64,000 nucleotides of DNA from Palsa-1033 sp963735455. Lineage in GTDB: Bacteria > Chloroflexota > Limnocylindria > Limnocylindrales > CSP1-4. Position 1 is the stretch's first letter. Every line of letters begins with the position of its first letter. The position numbers and the translations under genes are program-made. Below the pieces are notes generated by a model, which saw only the letters and a program-made list of their open reading frames with translations, was not told the DNA's origin and ran no database searches. Location: NCBI GenBank assembly GCA_963735455.1, contig CAVTKZ010000002.1, positions 1,488,001 to 1,552,000 on the forward strand. Reading direction: 5' to 3'. Positions 45,731-63,122 of the stretch are shown here, piece by piece.

Positions 45731-47857
45731 CTAGTTCTTCGACTTTGCGACGAGCTCCGCCGCGAGACTCGCGGGGACCTCTGCGTAGTGGCTGAATTCC
45801 ATCGAGCTCGACGCCCGGCCCTGGGTCATCGACCGCAGGTCGGTCACGTAGCCGAACATCGACGACAGCGGCACGAACGCCCGGATGACCTCGGTGCGCG
45901 CCCTGCGAGTCGACCGCCTCGACCTGGCCACGCCGGCTGTTCAGGTCGCCGATCACGTCGCCCATGAACTCGGCCGAGGTCCGCGCCTCGACCCGCATGA
46001 TCGGCTCGAGGATCGCCGGGCTGGCCTTGTGGAAGGCGTCCTTGACGGCCATCGAGCCGGCGATCTTGAAGGCCATCTCCGACGAGTCGACCTCGTGGTA
46101 CGAGCCGTCGAACAGGGTGGCCTTGACATCGACGACCGGGAAGCCGGCGTAGATGCCCGTCTCGAGCGCCTCGCGGATGCCCGCGTCGACCGACTTGATG
46201 TACTCGCGCGGGATCGTGCCGCCGACGATCTTGTCGACGAACTCGTAGCCGGCGCCCTTCTCCTGGGGCTCGATCTTGATCACGGCGTGGCCGTACTGGC
46301 CCTTGCCGCCGGTCTGCCGGACGAAGCGGCCATTGCCCTCGGCCGCCTTGCGGATCGTCTCGCGGTAGGAGACCTGGGGCTTGCCGATGTTGGCCGCGAC
46401 GTGGAACTCGCGGACCATCCGGTCGACGAGCACGTCGAGGTGGAGCTCGCCCATCCCGGCGATCAGGGTCTCGGCCGTCTCCGGGTCGGTCTTGACCCGG
46501 AAGGTCGGATCCTCCTCGGCCAGGCGCTGCAGGGCGATCGTCAGCTTGTCCTGGTCGGCCTTGGTCTTGGGCTCGATCTTGACCTCGATGACCGGCTCGG
46601 GGAAGGTCATCGACTCGAGGATCACCTGGTGGTCGGGATCGGCCAGGGTGTCGCCGGTGAAGGTGTCCTTGAGGCCGACCGCGGCGGCGATGTCGCCGGC
46701 GTAGACCTCCTCGATCTCCTCGCGGTGGTTGGCGTGCATCTGGAGCAGGCGGCCGATCCGCTCGCGCCGGACGCCCTTCTTGGCATTGATCGTGGTCACG
46801 TACGAGCCGGCCTTGAGCGTGCCCGAGTAGACCCGGAAGAAGGCCAGCTTGCCGACGAACGGGTCGACGGCGATCTTGAAGGCCAGGGCGCTGAACGGCT
46901 CGGAGTCGTCCGGGCCGGCGGATCAGCTCGGCGCCGGTCTTCGGGTCGAGGGCGATCATCGGCGGCACGTCGAGCGGCGAGGGCAGGTAGTCGATCACCG
47001 CGTCGAGCATCGGCTGGACGCCCTTGTTGCGCAGGGCCGAGCCGCCCAGGACCGGGATCAGGCGGGTGCTCAGGGTGCCCAGGCGCAGGCCGCGCTTGAT
47101 CTCGTCGACGGTGAAGTCGATGCCCTCGAGGTACTTGTGGGTCAGCTCGTCGTCCATGTCGGCGACGGCCTCGATCATGACGTGGTGGTGCTTGTCGGCC
47201 TCGGCCCGCAGCTCGGCCGGGATCTCCTCGACGTCGATCTGGTTGCCCAGCTCGTCGCGGTAGTAGACGGCCTTCATCTCGACCAGGTCGATCATCCCCA
47301 GGAAGCCTGTCCTCGCGGCCGATCGGGATCTGGATCGGCACCGCGTTGGCGCCCAGCCGGTCGCGGATCGACTGGACGCCGAACCAGAAGTCGGCGCCGG
47401 TCCGGTCGAGCTTGTTGATGAAGCAGAAGCGGGGCACGCCGTAGCGGTCGGCCTGGCGCCAGACCGTCTCGGACTGGGGCTCGACGCCGGCCACGCCGTC
47501 GAAGACGACGACCGCGCCGTCGAGGACGCGCAGGCTCCGCTCGACTTCCACGGTAAAGTCCACGTGCCCGGGCGTATCGATGATGTTGATGCGATGGTCG
47601 CCCCAGAACGCGGTCGTCGCCGCCGCGGTGATCGTGATCCCCCGCTCCTGCTCCTGGGGCATCCAGTCCATGGTGGCCGCGCCCTCATGGACCTCGCCGA
47701 GCTTGTGGATCTTCTTGGTATAGAAAAGGATCCGCTCGGAGACGGTCGTCTTGCCGGCGTCGATATGGGCGATGATTCCGATGTTCCGCGTCTTTGCGAG
47801 CGGAACGAGGCGTGGCACGGTGGTCTTGTTCTCCCGGGTGCTGGTGCTGACTACCAC
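45731..47857 (-). CDS. fusA: Elongation factor G (three frame breaks)
   Basis: Ribosomal translocase GTPase. N-terminal G domain: IGIIAHIDAGKTTVSERILF, GAATMDWMPQEQERGITITA and INIIDTPGHVDFTVEVERSL. Later domains: HRGEI-like MHANHREEIEEVYAGDIAAA, GMGELHLDVLVDRMVREFHV, GGKGQYGHAVIKIEPQEKGA and FVPLSSMFGYVTDLRSMTQG. Breaks near 47308 (extra base in GEDGFLGMIDL), 46913 (extra base before DDSEPFSALAF-type sequence) and 45900. Restored length about 705 residues, full size. GTG 47857 overlaps rpsG by seven bases. Confidence 0.92.
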
Positions 47858-48318
47858 TTGAAGTGGGTGAAGGCCTTGTTGGCCTCGGCCATCTTGTGGG
47901 TGTCCTCGCGCCGCTTGACGGCGGCGCCGAGGCCGTTCATGGCATCGACGAATTCGGCGGCGAGCTTCTCGCCCATGCTCTTGCCGGTCCGCTTGCGGGC
48001 CGCCTGGACCAGCCAGCGCACGCCGAGCGACATGCGCCGGTCGCCGCGGATCTCGACCGGGACCTGGTAGGTGGCGCCGCCGACCCGGCGGGGCTTGACC
48101 TCGATGATCGGGGTGGCGTTGCGCAGGGCCGCCTCGAGGACCTCGATCCCCGGCCGGTGGGCCTGGGCCTCGGCCCGGGCGAGCGCCTGGCGGATGATCC
48201 GGTCGGCCAGGATCCGCTTGCCGTCATGCATCAGCTTGGCGCTGAAGCGGGCGGTGGTCCGGTTGAGCGGAATCGTCTCGTACTTGGTCTTGCGGGCGAT
48301 GCTCGCGCGGCGGGGCAT
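47851..48318 (-). CDS. rpsG: 30S ribosomal protein S7
   Basis: Primary binder of the 16S 3' domain and E-site contact. 155 residues: MPRRASIARKTKYETIPLNR, RTTARFSAKLMHDGKRILAD, RIIRQALARAEAQAHRPGIE and RVGGATYQVPVEIRGDRRMS, with the C-terminal EANKAFTHFKW. Immediately after rpsL. Confidence 0.97.
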   Translation of the reverse strand: MPRRASIARKTKYETIPLNRTTARFSAKLMHDGKRILADRIIRQALARAEAQAHRPGIEVLEAALRNATPIIEVKPRRVGGATYQVPVEIRGDRRMSLGVRWLVQAARKRTGKSMGEKLAAEFVDAMNGLGAAVKRREDTHKMAEANKAFTHFKW

Positions 48319-48751
48319 CTACTTCTTGCCCTTCGCGGCGCCGGCGGCCTTGGCCCCGTACTTGCTCCGGCCCTGCTTGCGGTCGCGCACGCCGGCCGCG
48401 TCGAGGGTGCCCCGGATGATGTGGTACTTGACCGACGGGCAGGTCCTTCACCCGGCCCCCCCGGACGAGGACCATCGAGTGCTCCTGGAGGTTGTGGCCG
48501 ATGCCCGGGATGTAGGCCGTGACCTCCATCTGGTTGCTGAGCCGGACACGGGCAATCTTCCGAAGGGCCGAGTTCGGCTTCTTCGGGGTCATCGTCCGAA
48601 CCTGGAGGCAGACGCCGCGCTTCTGCGGCGCGCCGGGAATCGACTCCTGGCGCTGCTTCAGGCTGTTCCAGTTCTTGCGCATGGCAGGCGCCTTGACCTT
48701 CGAGATCTTGCGCTTGCGCCCATGACGCACGAGCTGGCTGATCGTCGGCAC
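48319..48751 (-). CDS. rpsL: 30S ribosomal protein S12 (apparent frameshift)
   Basis: Decoding-centre protein and streptomycin-resistance target. GTG 48751 with GGGAG about ten bases upstream. PTISQLVRHGRKRKISKVKA, GVCLQVRTMTPKKPNSALRK, VTAYIPGIGHNLQEHSMVLV and RGGRVKDLP precede a break near 48438; one base fewer gives VKYHIIRGTLDAAGVRDRKQ and GRSKYGAKAAGAAKGKK. The Lys at the streptomycin-determining TPKKPNSALRK is wild type. About 143 residues. Confidence 0.92.
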
Positions 48752-48910
48752 GAAGACGAGACTCCCTTCACGTCGGTTGTTTGGCAGGGCTCCGATCGAC
48801 CGGCGCCCGGGTCGGGCCCGAGCGGGGACCGGAATGACTTGATTCGTGAGGCTGCGAGGGTCCGGAACGCGCACGCAACGGCGCTCGACCCACGAGGGCC
48901 ACGAAGGCGG

Positions 48911-48940
48911 AGGATATCAGCGGCCTCGATCGAGTGTCAA
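48911..48940 (-). promoter_or_regulatory. Sigma70-type promoter for rpsL-rpsG-fusA-tuf
   Basis: Minus strand: perfect TTGACA (48940-48935), 18-base spacer, TATCCT (48916-48911), in the 218-base gap after rpoC. The -35 box lies in the loop of the 48921-48956 hairpin. The transcript would carry a leader of about 150 bases before rpsL, in which I recognise no known element. Confidence 0.75.
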
Positions 48941-48956
48941 ACGTCGATCGAGGCCG
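48921..48956 (-). terminator. Perfect hairpin after rpoC, overlapping the rpsL promoter
   Basis: 13-base-pair inverted repeat (cggcctcgatcga, 48921-48933; tcgatcgaggccg, 48944-48956) with a 10-base loop, 14 bases past the rpoC stop. No T-run follows, so classical intrinsic termination is uncertain. It could be a terminator of GC-rich type, a protein operator, or both. Confidence 0.5.
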
Positions 48957-48969
48957 CCGGGCTGCTGGG

Positions 48970-53559
<4,590 letters not shown>

Positions 53560-53680
53560 GGTTCTCCTCCGCGCCGCCGCCTGGCTCGGCGACGCGATGT
53601 GGACCGTGGGCGGCGAGCGAGATCGGGCTGGCCGGGCGCCGACCCCGCGATGTGGTTCGTTGAAGTGCGCGTGCTGATGA

Positions 53681-57164
<3,484 letters not shown>

Positions 57165-57224
57165 GAATCGCTCCTATCGGAGGAGGATGGGGAAAAGGGG
57201 GAAAGCGAGGATCACAGAAAGAGT

Positions 57225-57252
57225 AGGATACCGCGATTCGGCGCCATGTCAA
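57225..57252 (-). promoter_or_regulatory. Sigma70-type promoter for rpoBC
   Basis: Minus strand: perfect TTGACA (57252-57247), 16-base spacer, TATCCT (57230-57225), in the 195-base rplL-rpoB gap, about 55 bases before the Shine-Dalgarno of rpoB. It would let rpoBC be transcribed apart from rplJL. Confidence 0.72.
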
Positions 57253-57299
57253 ACAGGGCGGCGGCGACGTTCGCCACCACCCGATCGTTCCGGGCGGAT

Positions 57300-57343
57300 G
57301 ATCCGGTCGGTCGGGGTCCCTGGTCCCGCCGGCCGACCGGATC
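57300..57343 (-). promoter_or_regulatory. Strong inverted repeat downstream of rplL
   Basis: 11-base-pair perfect stem (gatccggtcgg, 57300-57310; ccgaccggatc, 57333-57343) beginning 17 bases after the rplL stop, with a GC-rich 22-base loop. No T-run follows. In E. coli a partial attenuator and RNase III site occupy the same interval; whether this hairpin attenuates or is processed is not shown. Confidence 0.5.
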
Positions 57344-57359
57344 GTCGCCTGGGCTCGGG

Positions 57360-57746
57360 CTACTTGATCTCGACCTTGGCCCCGACCTCTTCGAGGGCGG
57401 CCTTGATCTTGTCGGCCTCTTCGCGGGTGACGCCTTCCTTGACGGCCTTGGGCGAGGCGTCGACCAGGTCCTTGGCCTCCTTGAGGCCGAGGGCGGTCAG
57501 CTCGCGGACGACCTTGATGACCGGGATCTTGTTGGGGCCGACCTCGGTCAGCACGGCGCTGAACTCGGTCTGCTCCTCGACGACGGCTTCGGCAGCCGCG
57601 GCCGGGGCGCTGGCGACGGCCGCCGCGGCCGGGGCCGCGGCGGTCACGCCGAACTTGTCCTCGAAGGCCTTCTTGAGGTCGGACAGCTCGAGGACGGTCA
57701 TGCTCCCGATCGCGTCGAGGATCTGGTCTGCGGTGATCGTGGCCAT
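57360..57746 (-). CDS. rplL: 50S ribosomal protein L7/L12
   Basis: Stalk protein that recruits translational GTPases. 128 residues: ITADQILDAIGSMTVLELSD, an Ala-rich hinge (TAAAPAAAAVASAPAAAAEA), and the C-terminal domain KIPVIKVVRELTALGLKEAK, DLVDASPKAVKEGVTREEAD. Intact. Confidence 0.97.
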   Translation of the reverse strand: MATITADQILDAIGSMTVLELSDLKKAFEDKFGVTAAAPAAAAVASAPAAAAEAVVEEQTEFSAVLTEVGPNKIPVIKVVRELTALGLKEAKDLVDASPKAVKEGVTREEADKIKAALEEVGAKVEIK

Positions 57747-57810
57747 TGGGATGTTCTCCTTGGTGGGTCGGCTCGGCTCGCCGGCCGAGGTCTGGGACGG
57801 GACGGGTGAG

Positions 57811-58336
57811 CTAGGCGGCCCCGCCGCGCTGCTCGATCAGGGCGGCCAGGCCGCCGGCAATGTCGCGGAGGGGCGCGGCCAGCAGGCCGGCCATGTTGGC
57901 CATCGGCGCGGCGAATGCCCCGGCCAGCTGGGCCAGGAGGACGTCGCGCGAGGGCAGGGCGGCGAGGCGGGTCAGCCCGCTGGCGTCGATCGCCCGGTTG
58001 CCCAGGACGGCGCCCTTGAGCTTGATCACCTTGTACGGCTTGGTCGCGTCGATGACCGCCTTGGCCACCGCACTCTCGTCGCCCGAGCCGAACGCGATCG
58101 CGCTCGGGTCCGTTGAGCAGCGGCGAGAGGGCCTCGAGGCCGGCGTCGTTGGCGGCGATCCGCATCAGCCGGTTCTTGACGACCCGGTAGCTGACGTTGC
58201 ACTTGCGCAGGGCACGCCGGATCTCGGCGAGCTCGCTCACGCTGAGGCCGCGGTACTCGGAGATGATGAGGGTCGGGTTGCGCGAGAGCTCCTCACGCAG
58301 CTCGGCCACGGTCTCCCGTTTGGCCTCGGTCGGCAT
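57811..58336 (-). CDS. rplJ: 50S ribosomal protein L10 (apparent frameshift)
   Basis: Stalk base protein, and with L12 the autogenous regulator of this operon in other bacteria. ATG 58336 with GGAGG five bases upstream. EAKRETVAELREELSRNPTL, IISEYRGLSVSELAEIRRAL and YRVVKNRLMRIAANDAGLEA lead to a break in ggg 58106-58108; removing one base restores LLNGPSAIAFGSGDESAVAK, then AVIDATKPYKVIKLKGAVLG. About 174 residues. Confidence 0.92.
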
Positions 58337-58681
58337 GGATACCTCCGATGTGCTGGCGCGCAGCCGGCGCGCGGCGGGTGGTGCGGACCCAGCCCGTGGG
58401 CGGGTCTGCCCCTGCGACGGTCCAATCGCGTCCGCAGGGGCGACGCACTCCCCGCGAAGGGAGGCTCGTCCTGCCTCGGCGTGCTCGCCGGCGTCCCCGG
58501 GCCGGTCGTTCCGGCACCGATCCGTTCGGCGGTTCAAGCCCCGACCGTCTCCCGCCGCTGGGCGATGGGCACGGTCCGCGGGCGCAGGCTGTCTTGGGCG
58601 TCCGTCGTTGTTCAGTTGTCAGGCGACGCGCCCGATCTCGCGATCGGGACCGCCACCGCGTGTGGTGGGTGGGGCCGGCGG
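58337..58681 (-). ncRNA. rplJ leader region, candidate L10-binding leader
   Basis: 345 bases without a gene between rplA and rplJ. On the minus strand it can form a 9-base-pair hairpin (gcccctgcg 58408-58416 with cgcaggggc 58433-58441) about 70 bases before rplJ, and a cccgat/atcggg hairpin at 58631-58648 just after rplA. The position and the paired elements fit an L10(L12)4 regulatory leader, but I could not match the consensus with certainty. Confidence 0.4.
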
Positions 58682-59389
58682 TCAGGCCGCGGCGGCCGCC
58701 GCCAGGAGGGCCGGCACGTCGACCCGGATTCCGGGGCCCATCGTACTGGCAATCGTCAGGCCCTGGAGATAGTGGCCCTTGGCCCCGGCCGGCTTGGCCC
58801 GGTTGACCGCGTCGATCAGGGTCGCCAGGTTCTCCCCGAGCTGCTCGGCGCTGAAGCCGGCCTTGCCGAACGGGACGTGGATGATCCCGCCCTTGTCGAC
58901 CTTGAACTCGACCCGGCCGGCCTTGACCTCGCGCAGGGCGCGCTCGATGTCGAAGGTGATCGTGCCCGACTTGGGGTTCGGCATCAGGCCCCGCCGGCCG
59001 AGGATCTTGCCCAGCCGGCCGACCATGCCCATCGTGTCGGGAGTGGCCAGGGCCACGTCGAACTCGAGCCAGCCGGCCTCGATCTTCTTGACCAGGTCCT
59101 CGGCCCCGACCTCGTCGGCACCGCCCCGGAGCGCCTCCTGGGCCTTCTCGCCCTGGGCGAAGACGGCCACCCGGACGGTCTTGCCGGTGCCGTGCGGCAG
59201 GACGACCGTGCCCCGGACCATCTGGTCGGCGTGGCGGGGGTCGACGCCCAGCTTGATGTGGGCCTCGACCGTCGGGTCGAAGTTGACCATGCTCGTCTGC
59301 TTGACCAGGTCGACGGCCTCAGCCGGGGCGTAGACCTGGTCGTGGTCGACCAGCTTGGCGACCTCGTTGTACTTCTTGCCGTGAGCCAT
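58682..59389 (-). CDS. rplA: 50S ribosomal protein L1
   Basis: Mobile L1-stalk protein and translational repressor of its operon. 235 residues: MAHGKKYNEVAKLVDHDQVY, VNFDPTVEAHIKLGVDPRHA, VRGTVVLPHGTGKTVRVAVF, GRLGKILGRRGLMPNPKSGT and ITFDIERALREVKAGRVEFK. Intact. Confidence 0.97.
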   Translation of the reverse strand: MAHGKKYNEVAKLVDHDQVYAPAEAVDLVKQTSMVNFDPTVEAHIKLGVDPRHADQMVRGTVVLPHGTGKTVRVAVFAQGEKAQEALRGGADEVGAEDLVKKIEAGWLEFDVALATPDTMGMVGRLGKILGRRGLMPNPKSGTITFDIERALREVKAGRVEFKVDKGGIIHVPFGKAGFSAEQLGENLATLIDAVNRAKPAGAKGHYLQGLTIASTMGPGIRVDVPALLAAAAAA

Positions 59390-59449
59390 GGATTGCGGTT
59401 CCTTTCGCGGCGGCGGGCGTTCCCGCCTTCCCCTGGCGCGGGGTGGACG

Positions 59450-59469
59450 GCCGGCGGCGCGCCGCCGGC
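59450..59469. repeat. 20-base perfect palindrome between rplK and rplA
   Basis: gccggcggcg / cgccgccggc, within the 109-base rplK-rplA gap. It would form a 10-base-pair stem in the transcript. There is no T-run, and the L1-binding consensus is not apparent. Confidence 0.55.
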
Positions 59470-59498
59470 AGGCGTGTGCTGTTGGACGGGGCCGGCGG

Positions 59499-59924
59499 CT
59501 AGCCGACGACCTCGATGCCCATGCTCCGGGCGGTGCCCTCGATCTGGCGGGCGGCCGCGTCGACGTCGTTGGCGTTGAGGTCGGACATCTTGATCGCGGC
59601 GATCTCGCGGAGCTGGTCGCGGGTCACCTTGCCGACGGTCTCGCGCTTGGGCGTGGCGCCGCCCTTCTCGAGGCCGGCGGCCTTGCGCAGGAGGTCAGCG
59701 GCCGGCGGCGTCTTGAGGATGAACGAGAACGAGCGGTCCTCGAAGACGGTGATCTGGGCCGGGATGATCTGGCCGGCCTTGTCGGCGGTCTTCTCGTTGT
59801 ACGACTTGGTGAACTCCACGATGTTGATGCCGTGGGGCCCCAGGGCGGTGCCGACCGGCGGCGCCGGGGTGGCCTTGCCGGCCGGCAGCTGCAGGGTCAG
59901 GATGATTCGGACTTTCTTGGCCAC
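59499..59924 (-). CDS. rplK: 50S ribosomal protein L11
   Basis: GTPase-associated-centre protein that binds with the L10 stalk. 141 residues: AKKVRIILTLQLPAGKATPA, PPVGTALGPHGINIVEFTKS, FSFILKTPPAADLLRKAAGL and AARQIEGTARSMGIEVVG. Intact, 41 bases after nusG. Confidence 0.97.
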   Translation of the reverse strand: MAKKVRIILTLQLPAGKATPAPPVGTALGPHGINIVEFTKSYNEKTADKAGQIIPAQITVFEDRSFSFILKTPPAADLLRKAAGLEKGGATPKRETVGKVTRDQLREIAAIKMSDLNANDVDAAARQIEGTARSMGIEVVG

Positions 59925-59965
59925 GATTGCGCCTCTCGGTCAGGGCCGCCCAGCGGCGGGGATGG

Positions 59966-60544
59966 TCAGAGCTTCTCGACCTGCAGGAAGTCGAGCTCGA
60001 CCGGGGTCTCCCGGCCGAAGATGCTGACGAGGACCTTCACCTTGTTCCGCTCGGGGTTGACCTCGTCGACCGTGCCGATGAACTCGGCGAACGGACCGTC
60101 GGTGACCCGGACGCTCTGGCCCTTGGTGAATGCCACCCGGTACTTGGGCGTCTCGACGCCCATCGTCCGGAGGATCTGCTTGACTTCGTGCTCGGCCAGC
60201 GGGATCGGCTCGTTGCGCTGGCCGGGGATGTTGCCGCCGCCGACGAAGCTGGTCACGCCCGGCGTGTTGCGGACGACGAACCACGAGTCGGGGTCGAGGA
60301 CCATCTCGACCAGGACGTAGCCCGGGTAGACCTTCTTCTGGACGGTGTGCCGCTGGCCCTGGCGGATCTCGATCTCGTCCTCCATCGGGACGAGCACCTG
60401 GAAGATCCGGTCCTCCATGCCCATCGACTCGATCCGGTGCTCGAGGTTGGCCTTGACCTTGTTCTCGTAGCCCGAGTAGGTATGGATCACGTACCAGTGC
60501 TTCTCGGGCGCCGGGATCCGGGTCTCGGTGGTCATGTCGGTCAT
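59966..60544 (-). CDS. nusG: Transcription termination/antitermination protein NusG
   Basis: Couples RNA polymerase with Rho or the ribosome. 192 residues. NGN domain: HWYVIHTYSGYENKVKANLE near 16 and YPGYVLVEMVLDPDSWFVVR near 73, TPGVTSFVGGGNIPG; KOW domain: KGQSVRVTDGPFAEFIGTVD and KVKVLVSIFGRETPVELDF. The internal MTDMTTETRIPAP N-terminus has two possible ATGs. One base after secE. Confidence 0.97.
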   Translation of the reverse strand: MTDMTTETRIPAPEKHWYVIHTYSGYENKVKANLEHRIESMGMEDRIFQVLVPMEDEIEIRQGQRHTVQKKVYPGYVLVEMVLDPDSWFVVRNTPGVTSFVGGGNIPGQRNEPIPLAEHEVKQILRTMGVETPKYRVAFTKGQSVRVTDGPFAEFIGTVDEVNPERNKVKVLVSIFGRETPVELDFLQVEKL

Positions 60545-60545
60545 C

Positions 60546-60737
60546 TCAGCCCAGCCCGCTCAGCAGGGTCAGGCCCTGGGTGAAGATGAAGTCGAAGATC
60601 GAGATGAAGACGCCCACGGCGACGCTGACGACGAACACGAGCACCGTCAGGTTGATCGTCTGCTGGCGGGTGGGCCAGGAGACCTTCTTCAGCTCGGACC
60701 ACGATTCGTCGAGATATCGACGGAAACGCTGGATCAC
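60546..60737 (-). CDS. secE: Preprotein translocase subunit SecE
   Basis: Single-helix SecYEG subunit. 63 residues from GTG 60737: VIQRFRRYLDESWSELKKVS, WPTRQQTINL, then the membrane helix TVLVFVVSVAVGVFISIFDF. The amphipathic ELKKVSWPTR motif is diagnostic. It lies between tRNA-Trp and nusG as in many bacteria. Confidence 0.95.
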   Translation of the reverse strand: MIQRFRRYLDESWSELKKVSWPTRQQTINLTVLVFVVSVAVGVFISIFDFIFTQGLTLLSGLG

Positions 60738-60779
60738 GTGAGTGATGCCTTCTTCATGGGTACGGATGATGGGCGGGGA

Positions 60780-60856
60780 TGGCAGGCGCGGCCGGACTCG
60801 AACCGACAACCACTGGTTTTGGAGACCAGAGCTCTGCCAAATTGAGCTACGCGCCT
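60780..60856 (-). tRNA. tRNA-Trp (anticodon CCA)
   Basis: Minus-strand cloverleaf: acceptor aggcgcg/cgcgcct, D stem gctc/gagc, anticodon stem ctggt/accag with loop CTCCAAA (anticodon CCA), T arm gtcgg-TTCGAGT-ccggc, discriminator G. The 3' CCA is encoded (60782-60780). Located between secE and rpmG. Confidence 0.97.
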
Positions 60857-60867
60857 CCGCTGGATCG

Positions 60868-61033
60868 CTACTTCGCCTCCCGGTGGAGGGTATGACGACG
60901 GTCACGCGGACAATACTTCCGAAGCTCGAGCCGGCTCGGATCGTTCTTCTTGTTCTTGCGCGTGGTGTAGGTCCGCTCCTTGCACTCGGTGCAGGCCAGG
61001 AGGATCACCGGCCGGTTCTCTGGCTCGTGCCAT
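60868..61033 (-). CDS. rpmG: 50S ribosomal protein L33 (apparent frameshift; altered zinc ribbon)
   Basis: ATG 61033 opens MARA; one extra base near 61020 separates it from ENRPVILLACTECKERTYTT and RKNKKNDPSRLELRKYCPRD. Removing it gives MARAENRPVILLACTECK. About 54 residues. The first C-x2-C is intact, but the second pair reads C-P-R-D, with Asp replacing the last zinc cysteine. The end RRHTLHREAK is normal. Confidence 0.88.
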
Positions 61034-61039
61034 GTCGTC

Positions 61040-62236
<1,197 letters not shown>

Positions 62237-62310
62237 GTGAGCGCTTTCACTCCATCTCGGGGTTCAGACCCGATCTTCTGGGGACAATTCCTGCGGCCGT
62301 GCCGCGGTAG

Positions 62311-62386
62311 TGGAGCCCACAATCGGACTCGAACCGATGACCTCTTCCTTACCAAGGAAGTGCTCTGCCAACTGAGCTATGTGGGC
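62311..62386 (-). tRNA. tRNA-Thr (anticodon GGT)
   Basis: Minus strand: acceptor gcccaca/tgtgggc, D stem gctc/gagc, anticodon stem cttcc/ggaag with loop TTGGTAA (anticodon GGT), T arm atcgg-TTCGAGT-ccgat, discriminator T, encoded CCA at 62313-62311. 74 bases upstream of tuf. Confidence 0.97.
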
Positions 62387-62419
62387 CAGGGATCCTTCCG
62401 ACATCGCGGACTCAGAAAT

Positions 62420-62504
62420 TGGTGGGCAGGAAGGGAATCGAACCCCCACAGTCGAAGACGGCTGATCTACAGTCAGCGGAGCTCACCACCTGCTCAACCT
62501 ACCC
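62420..62504 (-). tRNA. tRNA-Tyr (anticodon GTA)
   Basis: Class II tRNA with a long variable arm on the minus strand: acceptor gggtagg/cctgccc, anticodon stem gctga/tcagc with loop CTGTAGA (anticodon GTA), T arm ggggg-TTCGATT-ccctt, discriminator A, encoded CCA. 85 bases including CCA. Confidence 0.96.
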
Positions 62505-62565
62505 ATGGAAACGTCCCCGATCGGGCTGCGGCCCGCGGTGGATCGGGAACGAGCGTTATTCGCGT

Positions 62566-62641
62566 TGGAGCCGACGACGGGACTCGAACCCGGAACCGGC
62601 GGTTTACAAAACCGCTGCTCTACCAATTGAGCTACGTCGGC
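62566..62641 (-). tRNA. tRNA-Thr (anticodon TGT)
   Basis: Minus strand: acceptor gccgacg/cgtcggc, D stem gctc/gagc, anticodon stem gcggt/accgc with loop TTTGTAA (anticodon TGT), T arm ccggg-TTCGAGT-cccgt, discriminator T, encoded CCA. First gene of the tRNA-tuf operon, 35 bases after the predicted start of transcription. Confidence 0.97.
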
Positions 62642-62682
62642 GCGCAGAACCATACCGCAGGAAGGTCCCGTGGCGCCCGAGG

Positions 62683-62712
62683 ATGATAGGGCTCAGCGCC
62701 CGAACGGGTCAA
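62683..62712 (-). promoter_or_regulatory. Sigma70-type promoter for the tRNA-tuf operon
   Basis: Minus strand: TTGACC (62712-62707), 18-base spacer, TATCAT (62688-62683). Transcription would begin near 62676, leaving a short 5' leader for RNase P to trim from tRNA-Thr. Confidence 0.7.
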
Positions 62713-63122
62713 GCGGCCCGTGCCCGCGGCGGTCTGCGGCGTGCCCGGGTAGCGACCGAGCCTGACGAGGTGGCAGCTCGGCCGAGGCCTGGCGGCACCT
62801 TCGGTGCGGCTCGGCGACGAGGCCTGGCGCTGGCCGAGCTTCGTACGGATGCCGCCCGTGGACGCACCACGCTCAAGCCTGGCCGGCGTGCCCGAGGATT
62901 CGTGCCGAGAGGGCCGGCTCGTGCACGAACGACCTGCCGCGACCTGGATCACTCCGATTTCGCCCTGGACTCAGGCGTAGTGCGTCTGCTGCCGACATAC
63001 GTCCCAGGTCGACCGCGCGGAAGAGGTCACGCCCGTCGGCAGGGCCTGCGGACGGTTGCGCCGCTGGTCGAGCCGGGCTGCCTAACCATGGGATGACAAG
63101 CTCGAGCCAGGCGCCGCCCAGC
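62713..63122. other. Intergenic stretch with no supportable gene
   Basis: Between the tRNA operon promoter and the end of the methyltransferase gene. Both strands have open frames, but their translations are arginine/alanine-rich shadows without motifs. No terminator with a T-run was seen for the incoming gene. Confidence 0.5.

Noticed and set aside
62419..63096. Plus-strand open frame across tRNA-Tyr and tRNA-Thr
   Set aside because: It spans two clear tRNA genes and has only arginine/alanine-rich low-complexity translation beyond them.
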